Shown piece after piece: positions 7,331 to 15,861 of a stretch of 20,818 bases of DNA. A model generated the notes under the pieces. That model did not search any database and was not told the DNA's origin. It saw only the letters and a list, made by a program, of their open reading frames with translations. Source of the DNA: Bacteroidales bacterium (GTDB lineage: Bacteria; Bacteroidota; Bacteroidia; Bacteroidales; SMBSF39); assembly GCA_021107685.1 (NCBI GenBank), contig JAIOSH010000024.1, positions 1-20,818 of the forward strand, written 5' to 3'. Position numbers and translations under genes: made by a program. Each line of letters starts with the position of its first letter. Position 1 is the stretch's first letter.

Positions 7331-7645
7331 ATGCCAAGAGGCGATAAAACAGGTCCTGAAGGTATGGGACCAATGACAGGAAGAGGTGCGGGTTTTTGCG
7401 CAGGATTTGATGAACCGGGATATATGAACCAAGGAGGAAACAAAAGAGGTGGGTTTGGAAGAGGCTCTGGAAGAGGTTTTGGTAGGGGCTTCGGAAGAAG
7501 CTATGGTAGAGGTTTTGGATATCACGGTATTGCTAATTATCCTGATGTTTCTCAAAAAACTATTCTGGAAAACGATATCAAGATTCTAAAAGATCAACTT
7601 AAATCTTTGGAAAAAAGATTATCGGAAACAAAAGAAAACGATTAA
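7331..7645 (+). CDS. DUF5320 family Gly/Arg-rich small protein
   Basis: A 104-residue protein beginning with the family signature MPRGDKTGPEGMGPMTGRGAG, then a single cysteine (C23) in GFCAGFDEPGY. Residues 39-66 are a low-complexity Gly/Arg/Phe run of GRGFG-like units. Residues 76-98 form a short predicted coiled coil (LENDIKILKDQLKSLEKRL). DUF5320 proteins are small bacterial and archaeal proteins, often near genes for redox or metal-cofactor proteins; no biochemical role is established that I know of. It is divergent from the ArsP_2-like exporter and has its own promoter with a probable operator, which suggests a metal- or stress-responsive gene. The RGF-rich tract could bind nucleic acid or self-associate through the coiled coil; both are inference. 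Confidence 0.88.
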   Translation: MPRGDKTGPEGMGPMTGRGAGFCAGFDEPGYMNQGGNKRGGFGRGSGRGFGRGFGRSYGRGFGYHGIANYPDVSQKTILENDIKILKDQLKSLEKRLSETKEND

Positions 7646-7646
7646 A

Positions 7647-7765
7647 ACCGCTTATTAGTTGAACAAGTAAGCAGTAGGCAATATGCAATTCCTAACTGAT
7701 CAGTTATTAGTTCTATTGCTTATTACCTACCGCCTACTGCTTACTCATTATTCACACACCGCTTA
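7647..7765. repeat. Hairpin-forming intergenic repeat flanked by 8-bp direct repeats
   Basis: agtaagcagtaggc (7666-7679) is the exact reverse complement of gcctactgcttact (7732-7745), a 14-bp stem. The loop contains a second perfect palindrome, taactgatcagtta (7693-7706), so a branched structure is possible. The unit is flanked by accgctta at 7647-7654 and 7758-7765, and the right copy is followed by a run of about 10 T. The rest of this 289-bp gap (7766-7918) is AT-rich, and I see no gene or convincing promoter in it. Confidence 0.7.
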
Positions 7766-7918
7766 ATAATTTTTTTTTTACTCATTCTATCATTGAAATT
7801 CATTAGCATTATCCTCTCCGTTTGAAGGAATCCTTTGTACAACCTTCGTCTTGTAATTTGAAGTATTTCAGGTATTTATATTAAATGAAACTTTTTTTTT
7901 ATATAACAGTATAAAAGT

Positions 7919-7926
7919 AAGGAGGT
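7919..7926 (+). promoter_or_regulatory. Strong Shine-Dalgarno site of the propeller-vWA gene
   Basis: AAGGAGGT, a full match to the anti-Shine-Dalgarno core, lies 8 bases before the ATG at 7935 and fixes the start. Confidence 0.8.
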
Positions 7927-7934
7927 TTCTGCTT

Positions 7935-10214
7935 ATGAAGAAAAAACATACAAATTTAAATAATATATTTTTTTTATTTTTAATTTTTTTCCTTTTAGGG
8001 AATATTTCTCTTTTTTCCCAACATTCAATTTGGGGAACTTTTACTACCGGTAATTCCGCTCTACCTAATGAAACAATCAAATGTATTGCAATTGACTCTA
8101 ATGATACAAAATGGATAGGTACGTTTATGAGTGGAATAGCTACTATTAGCAGTACAGGCTGGACTGTTTACAATACAGAAAATTCAATGCTTCCAAATAA
8201 TTATATCAATACAATAGCTATTGATAATAATGATACCAAATGGATTGGTACTGACGGAGGTGGAATAGCAACATTTGATAATACAAATTGGACAATTTAC
8301 AATACGGAAAATTCAGATTTACCTTCAAATGTAATTATGACAATAATTTGTGAACCAAATGGTAATATATGGATAGGAACTTATTTCGGAGGATTAGCAC
8401 GTTTTGACGGTAAAGAATGGAAAATATATAATACAGGAAATTCAGGATTACCGTCAAATAAAGTTGTTAGTATTGCAATTGATACCAATGGTAAAAAATG
8501 GATAGGAACTCATGGAGGAGGGCTTGTTACTTATGACGATACAAACTGGAAGGTTTATAATGAAAATAATTCCAAAATCCCTAATAACTATATTTACTCT
8601 ATTGTTATTGAACCTGATAATACAAAATGGATTGGAACAGGTGGAGGTGGTCTGGCTTCTTATAATGATATTTTTTGGAATGTCTATAATACCGAGAACT
8701 CAGGTCTGCCTGATAATAATATACGTCCCTTAATAATTAGTGAAAACGGGCTTATATGGATAGGAACCTATTTTGGCGGTTTAGCTGTTTTTGACGGAGA
8801 AAACTGGATAGTTTATAATACTAAAAATTCTGATATCCCTGATGATGAAATTACTTTTATTGCATCAGGAAAATATGACACAAAATGGATAGGAACTGAA
8901 AGGTCGGGCTTATATACAGTTAAAGATACAATAAAAGGAGAAATTGATGACATAACTTATGCAACTAATACCAAATCAATAATTTTTAGTAAAAAGAACG
9001 ACAAACAAACAGGTGACGAAACTGAAATTCCGGATATATACAAACCTGCAGAATATAAAAATAATATTGTTTTTTTGTTAGATGTTTCCAATATTGATAA
9101 GGAACCTAAAAAATTGCGATTATTTATCAGATCATTTAAAATGATGATAAATTATAAGCAAACTAAAGGCACGAATTATGGAGTTTCCATATTAACTTAT
9201 TCCAGCAAAGACAAAACACCCTCAAAATCAACATCCCTTAGTGAGAAACAAAAGCGATTAATTGCTATTACAAATAATGTGAAAATTGAAGGAATTACTC
9301 CTTTTAACAAAGGGCTTATGAAGGCTTATGAATTAGCTTCCACAAATTCATTGCCCGGTGGTAACTGCCAGGTCATACTTGCGGCTGATGGAAAAATTAA
9401 TGATAATGAAAAGCAAATTAAAGAAATTACAAATTCATATTATGAAGATAATAACATAACATTTTCAATATTGTCTTTTGGACGACAATCATGGAAAGAA
9501 GACAGAAAAATGAAAAACCTTATTCCAAGAGGAGGAGGTCATTATTATAAGATTGATCCTGTTCGTTTTATTGATAACTGGTCTGCAACATTTCAATTAG
9601 GTACCTCAGTTTTCAGGGGTGACATTGACAAAGAAGAAAAGATAGATTTACCGGGTCAGATAGGATTCGCACTTAATAAAAAAATAATTTCAAGTGGATT
9701 TTTGAACGGAGGTATTAAAACTCAGTTTAACTGGGGCAGATTACATGGAAAGAAAAAAGGTAATTCTTTTAAAAATAAATATTTTGAAGGATGTTTAAAT
9801 TTTCAGGTAATTATTAACAGATGGTTTAACAGAACTTTTAAATTCGAAATAATAAGACCTTATGCTTTTGTAGGAATAGGTTTTATTCGATACAGGACTA
9901 TTTTAAGAGATCAGAATGGCACAATAACAGATTATTATGGTTATTCTTTTGAATCAGAAAATCCAGCATCAAATGTTGATGATCCTGAAAAATGCAAACC
10001 TAATGTTGAACTTATCTTTCCTATTGGAGGTGGAGTTAATTATAAATTAAATGATCAAATTGATTTAGAACTTGAGATGTCATCAAGGTTTATGAATAGT
10101 GATAAATTGGATGCAAAAGTTTCTCAAAAAAATGATAAATATTTATTTTTTTCAATAGGTATCACATATAAATTTATTCAAAAGGAATTTCTTGCAAATA
10201 TTCTTAATAAATAA
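7935..10214 (+). CDS. Secreted propeller-vWA-beta-barrel fusion protein
   Basis: A 759-residue protein not matched to a named family. Residues 1-29 form a Sec signal peptide ending in LFSQ, with no lipobox cysteine. Residues about 32-330 hold seven repeats of exactly 43 residues with the pattern W.vYNTeNS.lP.n.i..iai....kWIGT..gGla.fd; the WIGT tryptophans are at 60, 103, 146, 189, 232, 275 and 318. This resembles the Reg_prop blades of hybrid sensor kinases and should fold as a seven-blade propeller. Residues about 376-548 look like a von Willebrand A domain. The metal-site motif is partly degenerate: D383-V-S-N-I instead of DxSxS, with Thr455 and Asp485 as candidate further ligands. Residues about 570-747 alternate polar and hydrophobic residues, have aromatic strand ends and finish in SIGITYKF, like an outer-membrane beta-barrel. 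No kinase domain or type IX sorting domain is present. Surface binding or cell-envelope sensing is inference. Confidence 0.85.
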   Translation: MKKKHTNLNNIFFLFLIFFLLGNISLFSQHSIWGTFTTGNSALPNETIKCIAIDSNDTKWIGTFMSGIATISSTGWTVYNTENSMLPNNYINTIAIDNNDTKWIGTDGGGIATFDNTNWTIYNTENSDLPSNVIMTIICEPNGNIWIGTYFGGLARFDGKEWKIYNTGNSGLPSNKVVSIAIDTNGKKWIGTHGGGLVTYDDTNWKVYNENNSKIPNNYIYSIVIEPDNTKWIGTGGGGLASYNDIFWNVYNTENSGLPDNNIRPLIISENGLIWIGTYFGGLAVFDGENWIVYNTKNSDIPDDEITFIASGKYDTKWIGTERSGLYTVKDTIKGEIDDITYATNTKSIIFSKKNDKQTGDETEIPDIYKPAEYKNNIVFLLDVSNIDKEPKKLRLFIRSFKMMINYKQTKGTNYGVSILTYSSKDKTPSKSTSLSEKQKRLIAITNNVKIEGITPFNKGLMKAYELASTNSLPGGNCQVILAADGKINDNEKQIKEITNSYYEDNNITFSILSFGRQSWKEDRKMKNLIPRGGGHYYKIDPVRFIDNWSATFQLGTSVFRGDIDKEEKIDLPGQIGFALNKKIISSGFLNGGIKTQFNWGRLHGKKKGNSFKNKYFEGCLNFQVIINRWFNRTFKFEIIRPYAFVGIGFIRYRTILRDQNGTITDYYGYSFESENPASNVDDPEKCKPNVELIFPIGGGVNYKLNDQIDLELEMSSRFMNSDKLDAKVSQKNDKYLFFSIGITYKFIQKEFLANILNK

Positions 10215-12047
10215 TTACAATACATCTTTTAAAACTTCCAGCGGATATTTTACATTACCAAATGGCATAGATACTTGCGCCCCTGCAATGTAAGGCTTTA
10301 ATTCATTTATTGTTTCTTTTGCAATTTGCAAACCTAAAGTTTTGGCTTGCTCTTTTGTTTTTGTATCATACATTCGCTTCATTATATGATCGGGTACTGA
10401 ATCACCAGGCACCTCATTTTTCATAAATTCAGCATTACGAATACTCACTACTGTCCATATTCCTGCAATTACACGTATTTTAATATGTTTTATTAGTTGT
10501 ATGAAATTAATGAAAAGCTTATTATCAAAAACGGGTTGAGTAATGGCAAATTCCGCACCTGCCTTTACTTTCCATTCAAGTCTTTTAATTTCATAGTCAA
10601 GGTCAATTGCGCCGGGATTAACTCCGACACCAATAAAGAAACCCGTAGGTTTTTCAATTGGATTTCCACCAAGGTCACGCCCGCAATTCAAGGTATTTAC
10701 TACATTTGTCAAACCAATAGAATCTACATCAAAAACAGCAGTTGCATCAGGAAATGAACCCATTTTGGGTGGATCGCCGGTAATAATTAAAATATTTTTT
10801 ATACCGGAAGCATAAGCTCCCAGAATATCTCCCACCATACCTAATAGGTTCCTGTCGCGACAGGCATAATGCTGAATTACTTCAATATCAGTTTGCTTTT
10901 GAATGATTAATGAAAGAAAACTTGCACCCATACGGGATAAAGCACGAGGTCCATCAGGAATATTAACAGCATCAACACCGGCTTGCTTTAATATTTTTGC
11001 CTGTTCCACCGGTTTACCAGGGTCTGTTCCGCGGGGTGGTACAATTTCAACAGTAGTAACAAATTTATTATCACAGATTTTTTTAGCAAAGGCAGATTTT
11101 TCACACTTAGGTAAAGATTGTTCAAATTTTTCGTCTGAAATAACTTTAATGGTTTTTGGTATTTTTATTCTTGGCTGTATCGAATGTATTGACTTGCGCA
11201 TCTCTTTAGTATAAGTAGCATTTGTTCCGCAACACCCCCCTATAATCCTTGCACCTGCCTGAATAAATCGTCTTGCATATTCACCAAAATATTCTGCTGA
11301 TGCCAGATAAATATAACGCCCGTCAACATTTTGCGGAATACCGGCATTAGGCATGATACTAATTGGCACATTAACTACATTTACTATTTTCTCTAAGGCT
11401 TCCATCATGGTTTTAGGTCCTACGGTACAATTTATACCTACAATATCAGCACCCCATTGCGCCATTTTTACAGTAAATAATTCAGGGGGAGTTCCATAAA
11501 GTGAATTTCCATCATTCCCGATTGTCATTTGAGCCATAACAGGGATATTATAATTTTCTTTTAATCCTAAAATGGCTTGTTTCATTAAATTCAAATCAGT
11601 AAATGTTTCTAATAGCAATATATCAACTCCACCATCAATAAGTGCTTTAGCCTGTTCAATGAATATTCTTTTAGCTCTTTCTTCTGAAAGAGGACCCCAT
11701 GGTTTCAAACGTTCATTTATTGGACCAATAGAACCTGCAACATACAAGTCTTCTCCGGCAATTTCCCTTGCAATTTCAGCACCCTGAAAATTAATCTTAT
11801 ATATTTGATTTTCTAATCCATATTTTTGTAATTTCAAACGATTAGCAGCAAAAGTATTTGTTTCAATAATATCTGCTCCTGCATCAATATATGATTTATG
11901 AATATCCTTTATCAAATCAGGGCGACTGATATTTAATTCATCATAACAGGTGTTAATATAAACGCCTTTGGCATAAATTTCCGTTCCTAATGCTCCGTCA
12001 AAAAGAACAAAATTTTCTTTAACAAATTCTAAAAATGGTTTTCTCAT
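10215..12047 (-). CDS. Bifunctional homocysteine S-methyltransferase / methylenetetrahydrofolate reductase
   Basis: A 610-residue fusion. Residues 1-290 form a homocysteine S-methyltransferase (BHMT/MetH N-terminal type) domain with zinc ligands Cys207 (GINCTVGP), Cys272 and Cys273 (GGCCGT). Residues about 325-600 form a MetF-type FAD-dependent methylenetetrahydrofolate reductase. It has Glu334 in TTVEIVPPRG at the place of the catalytic Glu, the RDRN loop (397-400) and ITGDPP (422-427). The reductase makes 5-methyl-THF and the first domain methylates homocysteine to methionine; its methyl donor is not clear from sequence. This domain order is an established fusion family. The start is 3 bp after the metH stop, so the two form an operon in which this reductase can supply methyl-THF to MetH. 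Its stop codon abuts that of the convergent propeller gene. Confidence 0.95.
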   Translation of the reverse strand: MRKPFLEFVKENFVLFDGALGTEIYAKGVYINTCYDELNISRPDLIKDIHKSYIDAGADIIETNTFAANRLKLQKYGLENQIYKINFQGAEIAREIAGEDLYVAGSIGPINERLKPWGPLSEERAKRIFIEQAKALIDGGVDILLLETFTDLNLMKQAILGLKENYNIPVMAQMTIGNDGNSLYGTPPELFTVKMAQWGADIVGINCTVGPKTMMEALEKIVNVVNVPISIMPNAGIPQNVDGRYIYLASAEYFGEYARRFIQAGARIIGGCCGTNATYTKEMRKSIHSIQPRIKIPKTIKVISDEKFEQSLPKCEKSAFAKKICDNKFVTTVEIVPPRGTDPGKPVEQAKILKQAGVDAVNIPDGPRALSRMGASFLSLIIQKQTDIEVIQHYACRDRNLLGMVGDILGAYASGIKNILIITGDPPKMGSFPDATAVFDVDSIGLTNVVNTLNCGRDLGGNPIEKPTGFFIGVGVNPGAIDLDYEIKRLEWKVKAGAEFAITQPVFDNKLFINFIQLIKHIKIRVIAGIWTVVSIRNAEFMKNEVPGDSVPDHIMKRMYDTKTKEQAKTLGLQIAKETINELKPYIAGAQVSMPFGNVKYPLEVLKDVL

Positions 12048-12050
12048 TGT

Positions 12051-15000
12051 TTATTTATAATTTAAATTAACATTCAGCAATATTTCAGCTTGTTCAAAGT
12101 TAATATTTTTCCGTAATGCATAATCTGCAACCTGGTCTTTTCCAATTTTACCAACATTAAAATATTTTGATTTATGATGTGAAAAATAATAACCACTTAT
12201 TGACGAAGCAGGATACATAGCAAAATTTTCAGTTAATTGTATTTCTGCATTTTTTTCTGCTTTAAGCAAATCAAACAATATTCGTTTTTCAGAATGTTCG
12301 GGACAAGCAGGATAACCCGGTGCAGGCCTGATGCCTTGAAATTTTTGCCTGAATAATAATTCAGGTTCCAATTTTTCATTTTTTGCATATCCCCAAAATT
12401 CATTTCTTACTCTTTGATGTAATAGTTCGGCAAAAGCCTCAGCTAATCTGTCAGCTAATATTTTAAACATTATACTATTATAATCATCATTGTCATTTTT
12501 AAATTCTTTAATCTTTTTTTCCAGTCCAATACCGGTAGTTACTGCAAAAGCTCCAATATAGTCCATAATACCCGATTTTTTTGAAGCAATAAAATCAGAA
12601 AGACATAAATTTGGTATATTTGTTTGTTTTTTTTGCTGATTACGTAAAAAATGTAATGTTGTCAGTATTTCATTTCTGCTTTCATTCTTATATATTTCAA
12701 TATCATCTCCAATTGAATTACAGGGATAGAATCCAATTACTCCTTTTGCTTTAAGTATTTTCTTTTCAATAATTTCTTTTAGTAATTTTTGAGAATCATT
12801 ATATAATTTTTCTGCTTCCTTACCTTTAACAGGGTCATTGAAAATTTCAGGATATTTCCCATTGAGTTTCCATGCATGAAAAAAGAAAGTCCAGTCAATA
12901 TATTCACTGATTTTAATTAATGAATAATCAGAAAAAGTTTTATTTCCAATAAATGCAGGTTTAATAATTTTATATTTATTCCAATCAATTTGTTGTTTAT
13001 TATTACGTGCTTGATTAATAGTAATATATTGTGCTTTGTTTTTTTCAGAGTCATATTTTTCTCTGATTTTTTGATATTTTTCTTTTACTGAAACAGTAAA
13101 TCTTTCTTTTTTATCTTTTGATAATAAATTTGAGGCAATACCAACACTTTGAGAAGCATCTTTGACATAGATAACCGGAGCTGAATAATTGGGTTCAATC
13201 TTCACAGCGGTATGAATTTCGGAAGTTGTTGCTCCACCAATAATTAATGGAACATCTATTTTAAGACGCTGCATTTCTTTAGCTACGTGAACCATTTCCT
13301 CCAACGAAGGAGTTATTAAACCGCTTAGACCTAAGATATCAACATTTTCATCCTGAACTGCTTTAAGGATTTTATCAGCAGGAACCATAACACCAATGTC
13401 AACTACCTCATAATTATTACAGGATAGAACAACATTAACAATATTTTTACCAATATCATGTACATCACCTTTAACAGTAGCCAACAATATTTTTCCAGCA
13501 GAATGGCTTTCTCCGTTAATAGCTTTTTCTTCTTCAATATATGGCAATAATTTATCAACTGCTTTTTTCATAACTCTTGCGCTCTTAACCACCTGTGGCA
13601 AGAACATTTTTCCTGAACCAAATAATTCTCCAACAATGTTCATTCCATCCATAAGAGGTTTCTCAATTATTTCAATGGCTTTGCCGTAATGTTTCCTTGC
13701 TTCTTCAACATCATTATCAATATGTTCAGTAATTCCTTTTATTAAAGAATATGTCAATCGTTCCTGAACTGTTTTGTGACGCCAATCATCGGCTTGTATT
13801 TTTTCCCTGTTATCTTCTTTGATGTTTTCCGCATAAACAATCAATCTTTCTGTTGCATCCTTTCGCCTGTTTAAAATAACATCTTCAACTAATTTTAAAA
13901 GGTCTTTCGGAATATCATCATACACCTGCAACATTCCTGCATTCACAATTCCCATATCAAGCCCTGCTTTAATGGCATGATATAAAAATGCTGAATGCAT
14001 AGCTTCTCTCACAATATTATTACCTCTGAAAGAGAATGATAAGTTACTAATTCCGCCACTGACTTTTGCATAAGGCAGATTTTTTTTTATCCATTTTATT
14101 GTATTAATAAAATCAACAGCGTAATTGTTGTGTTCCTCTAATCCCGTTGCAATAGTTAAAACATTAGGGTCAAAAATAATATCTTCCGGTGGAAAATTTA
14201 CTTCTTTGATTAAAATATTATATGCCCTTTCACAAATTTTATTTTTCCTGTCAAAAGATGTTGCCTGACCTTGTTCGTCAAAAGCCATTACAATAATAGC
14301 AGCACCATAATTTTTAATTTTTTCAGCCCTGGTTTTAAAAACTTCTTTACCTTCTTTCAGGCTGATAGAATTTACAATTGCTTTTCCCTGTACACATTTT
14401 AATCCTGCTTCAATAACCGACCACTTTGAAGAATCTATCATTACAGGCACTTTAGCAATATCAGGCTCTGAAGCAATCAGGTTCAAAAATTTAACCATTT
14501 CTTTTTCCGAATCCAGCATAGCTTCATCCATACTTACATCAATGATCTGAGCACCTTCTTCAACTTGTTTATTTGTTATTATAAGTGCTTCTTCATATTT
14601 TTTTTCTTTAATTAGTCTTGCAAATTTTCGTGAACCACTTACATTTGCACGTTCACCAATATTAATAAAATTACTTTCATTATATATTGTCAGAGGTTCA
14701 AGTCCGCTAAGTTTTAAATTGTAATTTTTAGGAGGAACTTTTCTTATTTTTGCATTTTCTGCAAGTTTGGCAAATTTTTTTATATGTTCATTTGTAGTGC
14801 CGCAACATCCTCCAATAATATTTACAAAGCTGTTATCAAGAAAATCTTTTATATAGATTGCCATTTCATCGGGTGTTTCGTCATATTCGCCGAATTGATT
14901 TGGTAATCCTGCATTAGGATGTGCACTAACATTAAATGGAGCTTTATTGGATAATTCTTCAAGATATGGACGCATTTCTTTTGCACCGAGCGAACAATTT

Positions 15001-15725
15001 AAACCAATACTAAAAAGGTCAGCATGAGAAAGTGAATTCAAAAATGCTTCTGTTGTTTGCCCTGATAAAGTCCTGCCACTTGCATCTGTTATAGTACCTG
15101 ATATCATAACAGGTATTTTTATATTTCTATTTTTCAACACTTCATTAATGGCAAAAAAAGCAGCTTTTGCATTCAACGTGTCAAAAACAGTTTCTATTAA
15201 AAATAAATCAACGCCTCCATCTAAAAGACCCTCAACCTGTTCTTTATAATTTTCAAATAAATCGTCAAAAGTAACTGCACGATAAGAAGGATCATTAACA
15301 TCAGGGGATATGGATGCGGTTTTATTGGTAGGTCCCATAGAACCTGCTACAAAGCGAGGTTTGGAAGGATTTAATGCAGAATATTTATTAGCTGCATTTC
15401 TGGCAATTTTAACAGATTTTACATTAATTTCATATACCAATTTTTGCATATTATAATCCGACATTGAAATTCTGTTTGCATTAAACGTATTAGTTTCAAT
15501 GATGTCTGCTCCTGCTTCTAAATATTTTTCGTGTATCTCCTTTATTATTTTAGGTTGTGTTAATGAAAGCAGATCATTATTTCCTATTAAATCAGTCGGA
15601 TAATCTGAAAAACGTTCTCCGCGATAATCTTTTTCCTTCAACTTATATCGTTGGATCATTGTTCCCATTGCTCCATCAAGGACAAGCACCCTTTTGGATA
15701 TTTCATTATATATATCTTTTATCAT
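12051..15725 (-). CDS. metH: Cobalamin-dependent methionine synthase
   Basis: A full-length 1224-residue MetH that transfers a methyl group from 5-methyl-THF through cobalamin to homocysteine. The homocysteine domain (1-325) has zinc ligands Cys244, Cys307 and Cys308. The pterin domain covers about 345-615 (NIGERANVSGSRKF at 355-368). The cobalamin cap helices lie around 655-735. The B12 domain has DVHDIGKN with the cobalt-ligating His756. The C-terminal AdoMet reactivation domain (about 910-1215) has RPAPGYPACPEHSEK at 1133-1147. All domains are present in the standard order and no catalytic residue looks lost. It is first in a two-gene unit with the bifunctional methyltransferase/reductase and divergent from ahcY across 136 bp. 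No cobalamin or SAM riboswitch is visible upstream. Confidence 0.98.
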   Translation of the reverse strand: MIKDIYNEISKRVLVLDGAMGTMIQRYKLKEKDYRGERFSDYPTDLIGNNDLLSLTQPKIIKEIHEKYLEAGADIIETNTFNANRISMSDYNMQKLVYEINVKSVKIARNAANKYSALNPSKPRFVAGSMGPTNKTASISPDVNDPSYRAVTFDDLFENYKEQVEGLLDGGVDLFLIETVFDTLNAKAAFFAINEVLKNRNIKIPVMISGTITDASGRTLSGQTTEAFLNSLSHADLFSIGLNCSLGAKEMRPYLEELSNKAPFNVSAHPNAGLPNQFGEYDETPDEMAIYIKDFLDNSFVNIIGGCCGTTNEHIKKFAKLAENAKIRKVPPKNYNLKLSGLEPLTIYNESNFINIGERANVSGSRKFARLIKEKKYEEALIITNKQVEEGAQIIDVSMDEAMLDSEKEMVKFLNLIASEPDIAKVPVMIDSSKWSVIEAGLKCVQGKAIVNSISLKEGKEVFKTRAEKIKNYGAAIIVMAFDEQGQATSFDRKNKICERAYNILIKEVNFPPEDIIFDPNVLTIATGLEEHNNYAVDFINTIKWIKKNLPYAKVSGGISNLSFSFRGNNIVREAMHSAFLYHAIKAGLDMGIVNAGMLQVYDDIPKDLLKLVEDVILNRRKDATERLIVYAENIKEDNREKIQADDWRHKTVQERLTYSLIKGITEHIDNDVEEARKHYGKAIEIIEKPLMDGMNIVGELFGSGKMFLPQVVKSARVMKKAVDKLLPYIEEEKAINGESHSAGKILLATVKGDVHDIGKNIVNVVLSCNNYEVVDIGVMVPADKILKAVQDENVDILGLSGLITPSLEEMVHVAKEMQRLKIDVPLIIGGATTSEIHTAVKIEPNYSAPVIYVKDASQSVGIASNLLSKDKKERFTVSVKEKYQKIREKYDSEKNKAQYITINQARNNKQQIDWNKYKIIKPAFIGNKTFSDYSLIKISEYIDWTFFFHAWKLNGKYPEIFNDPVKGKEAEKLYNDSQKLLKEIIEKKILKAKGVIGFYPCNSIGDDIEIYKNESRNEILTTLHFLRNQQKKQTNIPNLCLSDFIASKKSGIMDYIGAFAVTTGIGLEKKIKEFKNDNDDYNSIMFKILADRLAEAFAELLHQRVRNEFWGYAKNEKLEPELLFRQKFQGIRPAPGYPACPEHSEKRILFDLLKAEKNAEIQLTENFAMYPASSISGYYFSHHKSKYFNVGKIGKDQVADYALRKNINFEQAEILLNVNLNYK

Positions 15726-15820
15726 AATATCAATAAAAATTTAAAAATATAAAAATATATATTTTATCAATTAAATTCGAAATACAAACTATAAATTAGT
15801 TTTTATTACAATATAATATT

Positions 15821-15828
15821 TACTTTTG
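15821..15828 (+). promoter_or_regulatory. Bacteroidota -7 element for ahcY
   Basis: TACTTTTG matches TAnnTTTG and lies 33 bp before the ahcY start. A clean TTG at -33 is not seen. The rest of the 136-bp metH/ahcY gap is nearly pure A/T, and I see no convincing promoter for metH in it. Confidence 0.5.
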
Positions 15829-15861
15829 CAAACTTAATTAATTTTAAATATAAATTGTAAA

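Noticed and set aside
10020..10214. Type IX secretion C-terminal sorting domain on the propeller-vWA protein
   Set aside because: The end resembles membrane beta-strands (SIGITYKF) and lacks the usual short sorting-domain motifs.
15726..15861. Cobalamin or SAM riboswitch controlling metH
   Set aside because: The gap is only 136 bp, nearly pure A/T, and shows none of the GC-containing conserved helices or B12-box-like sequence.
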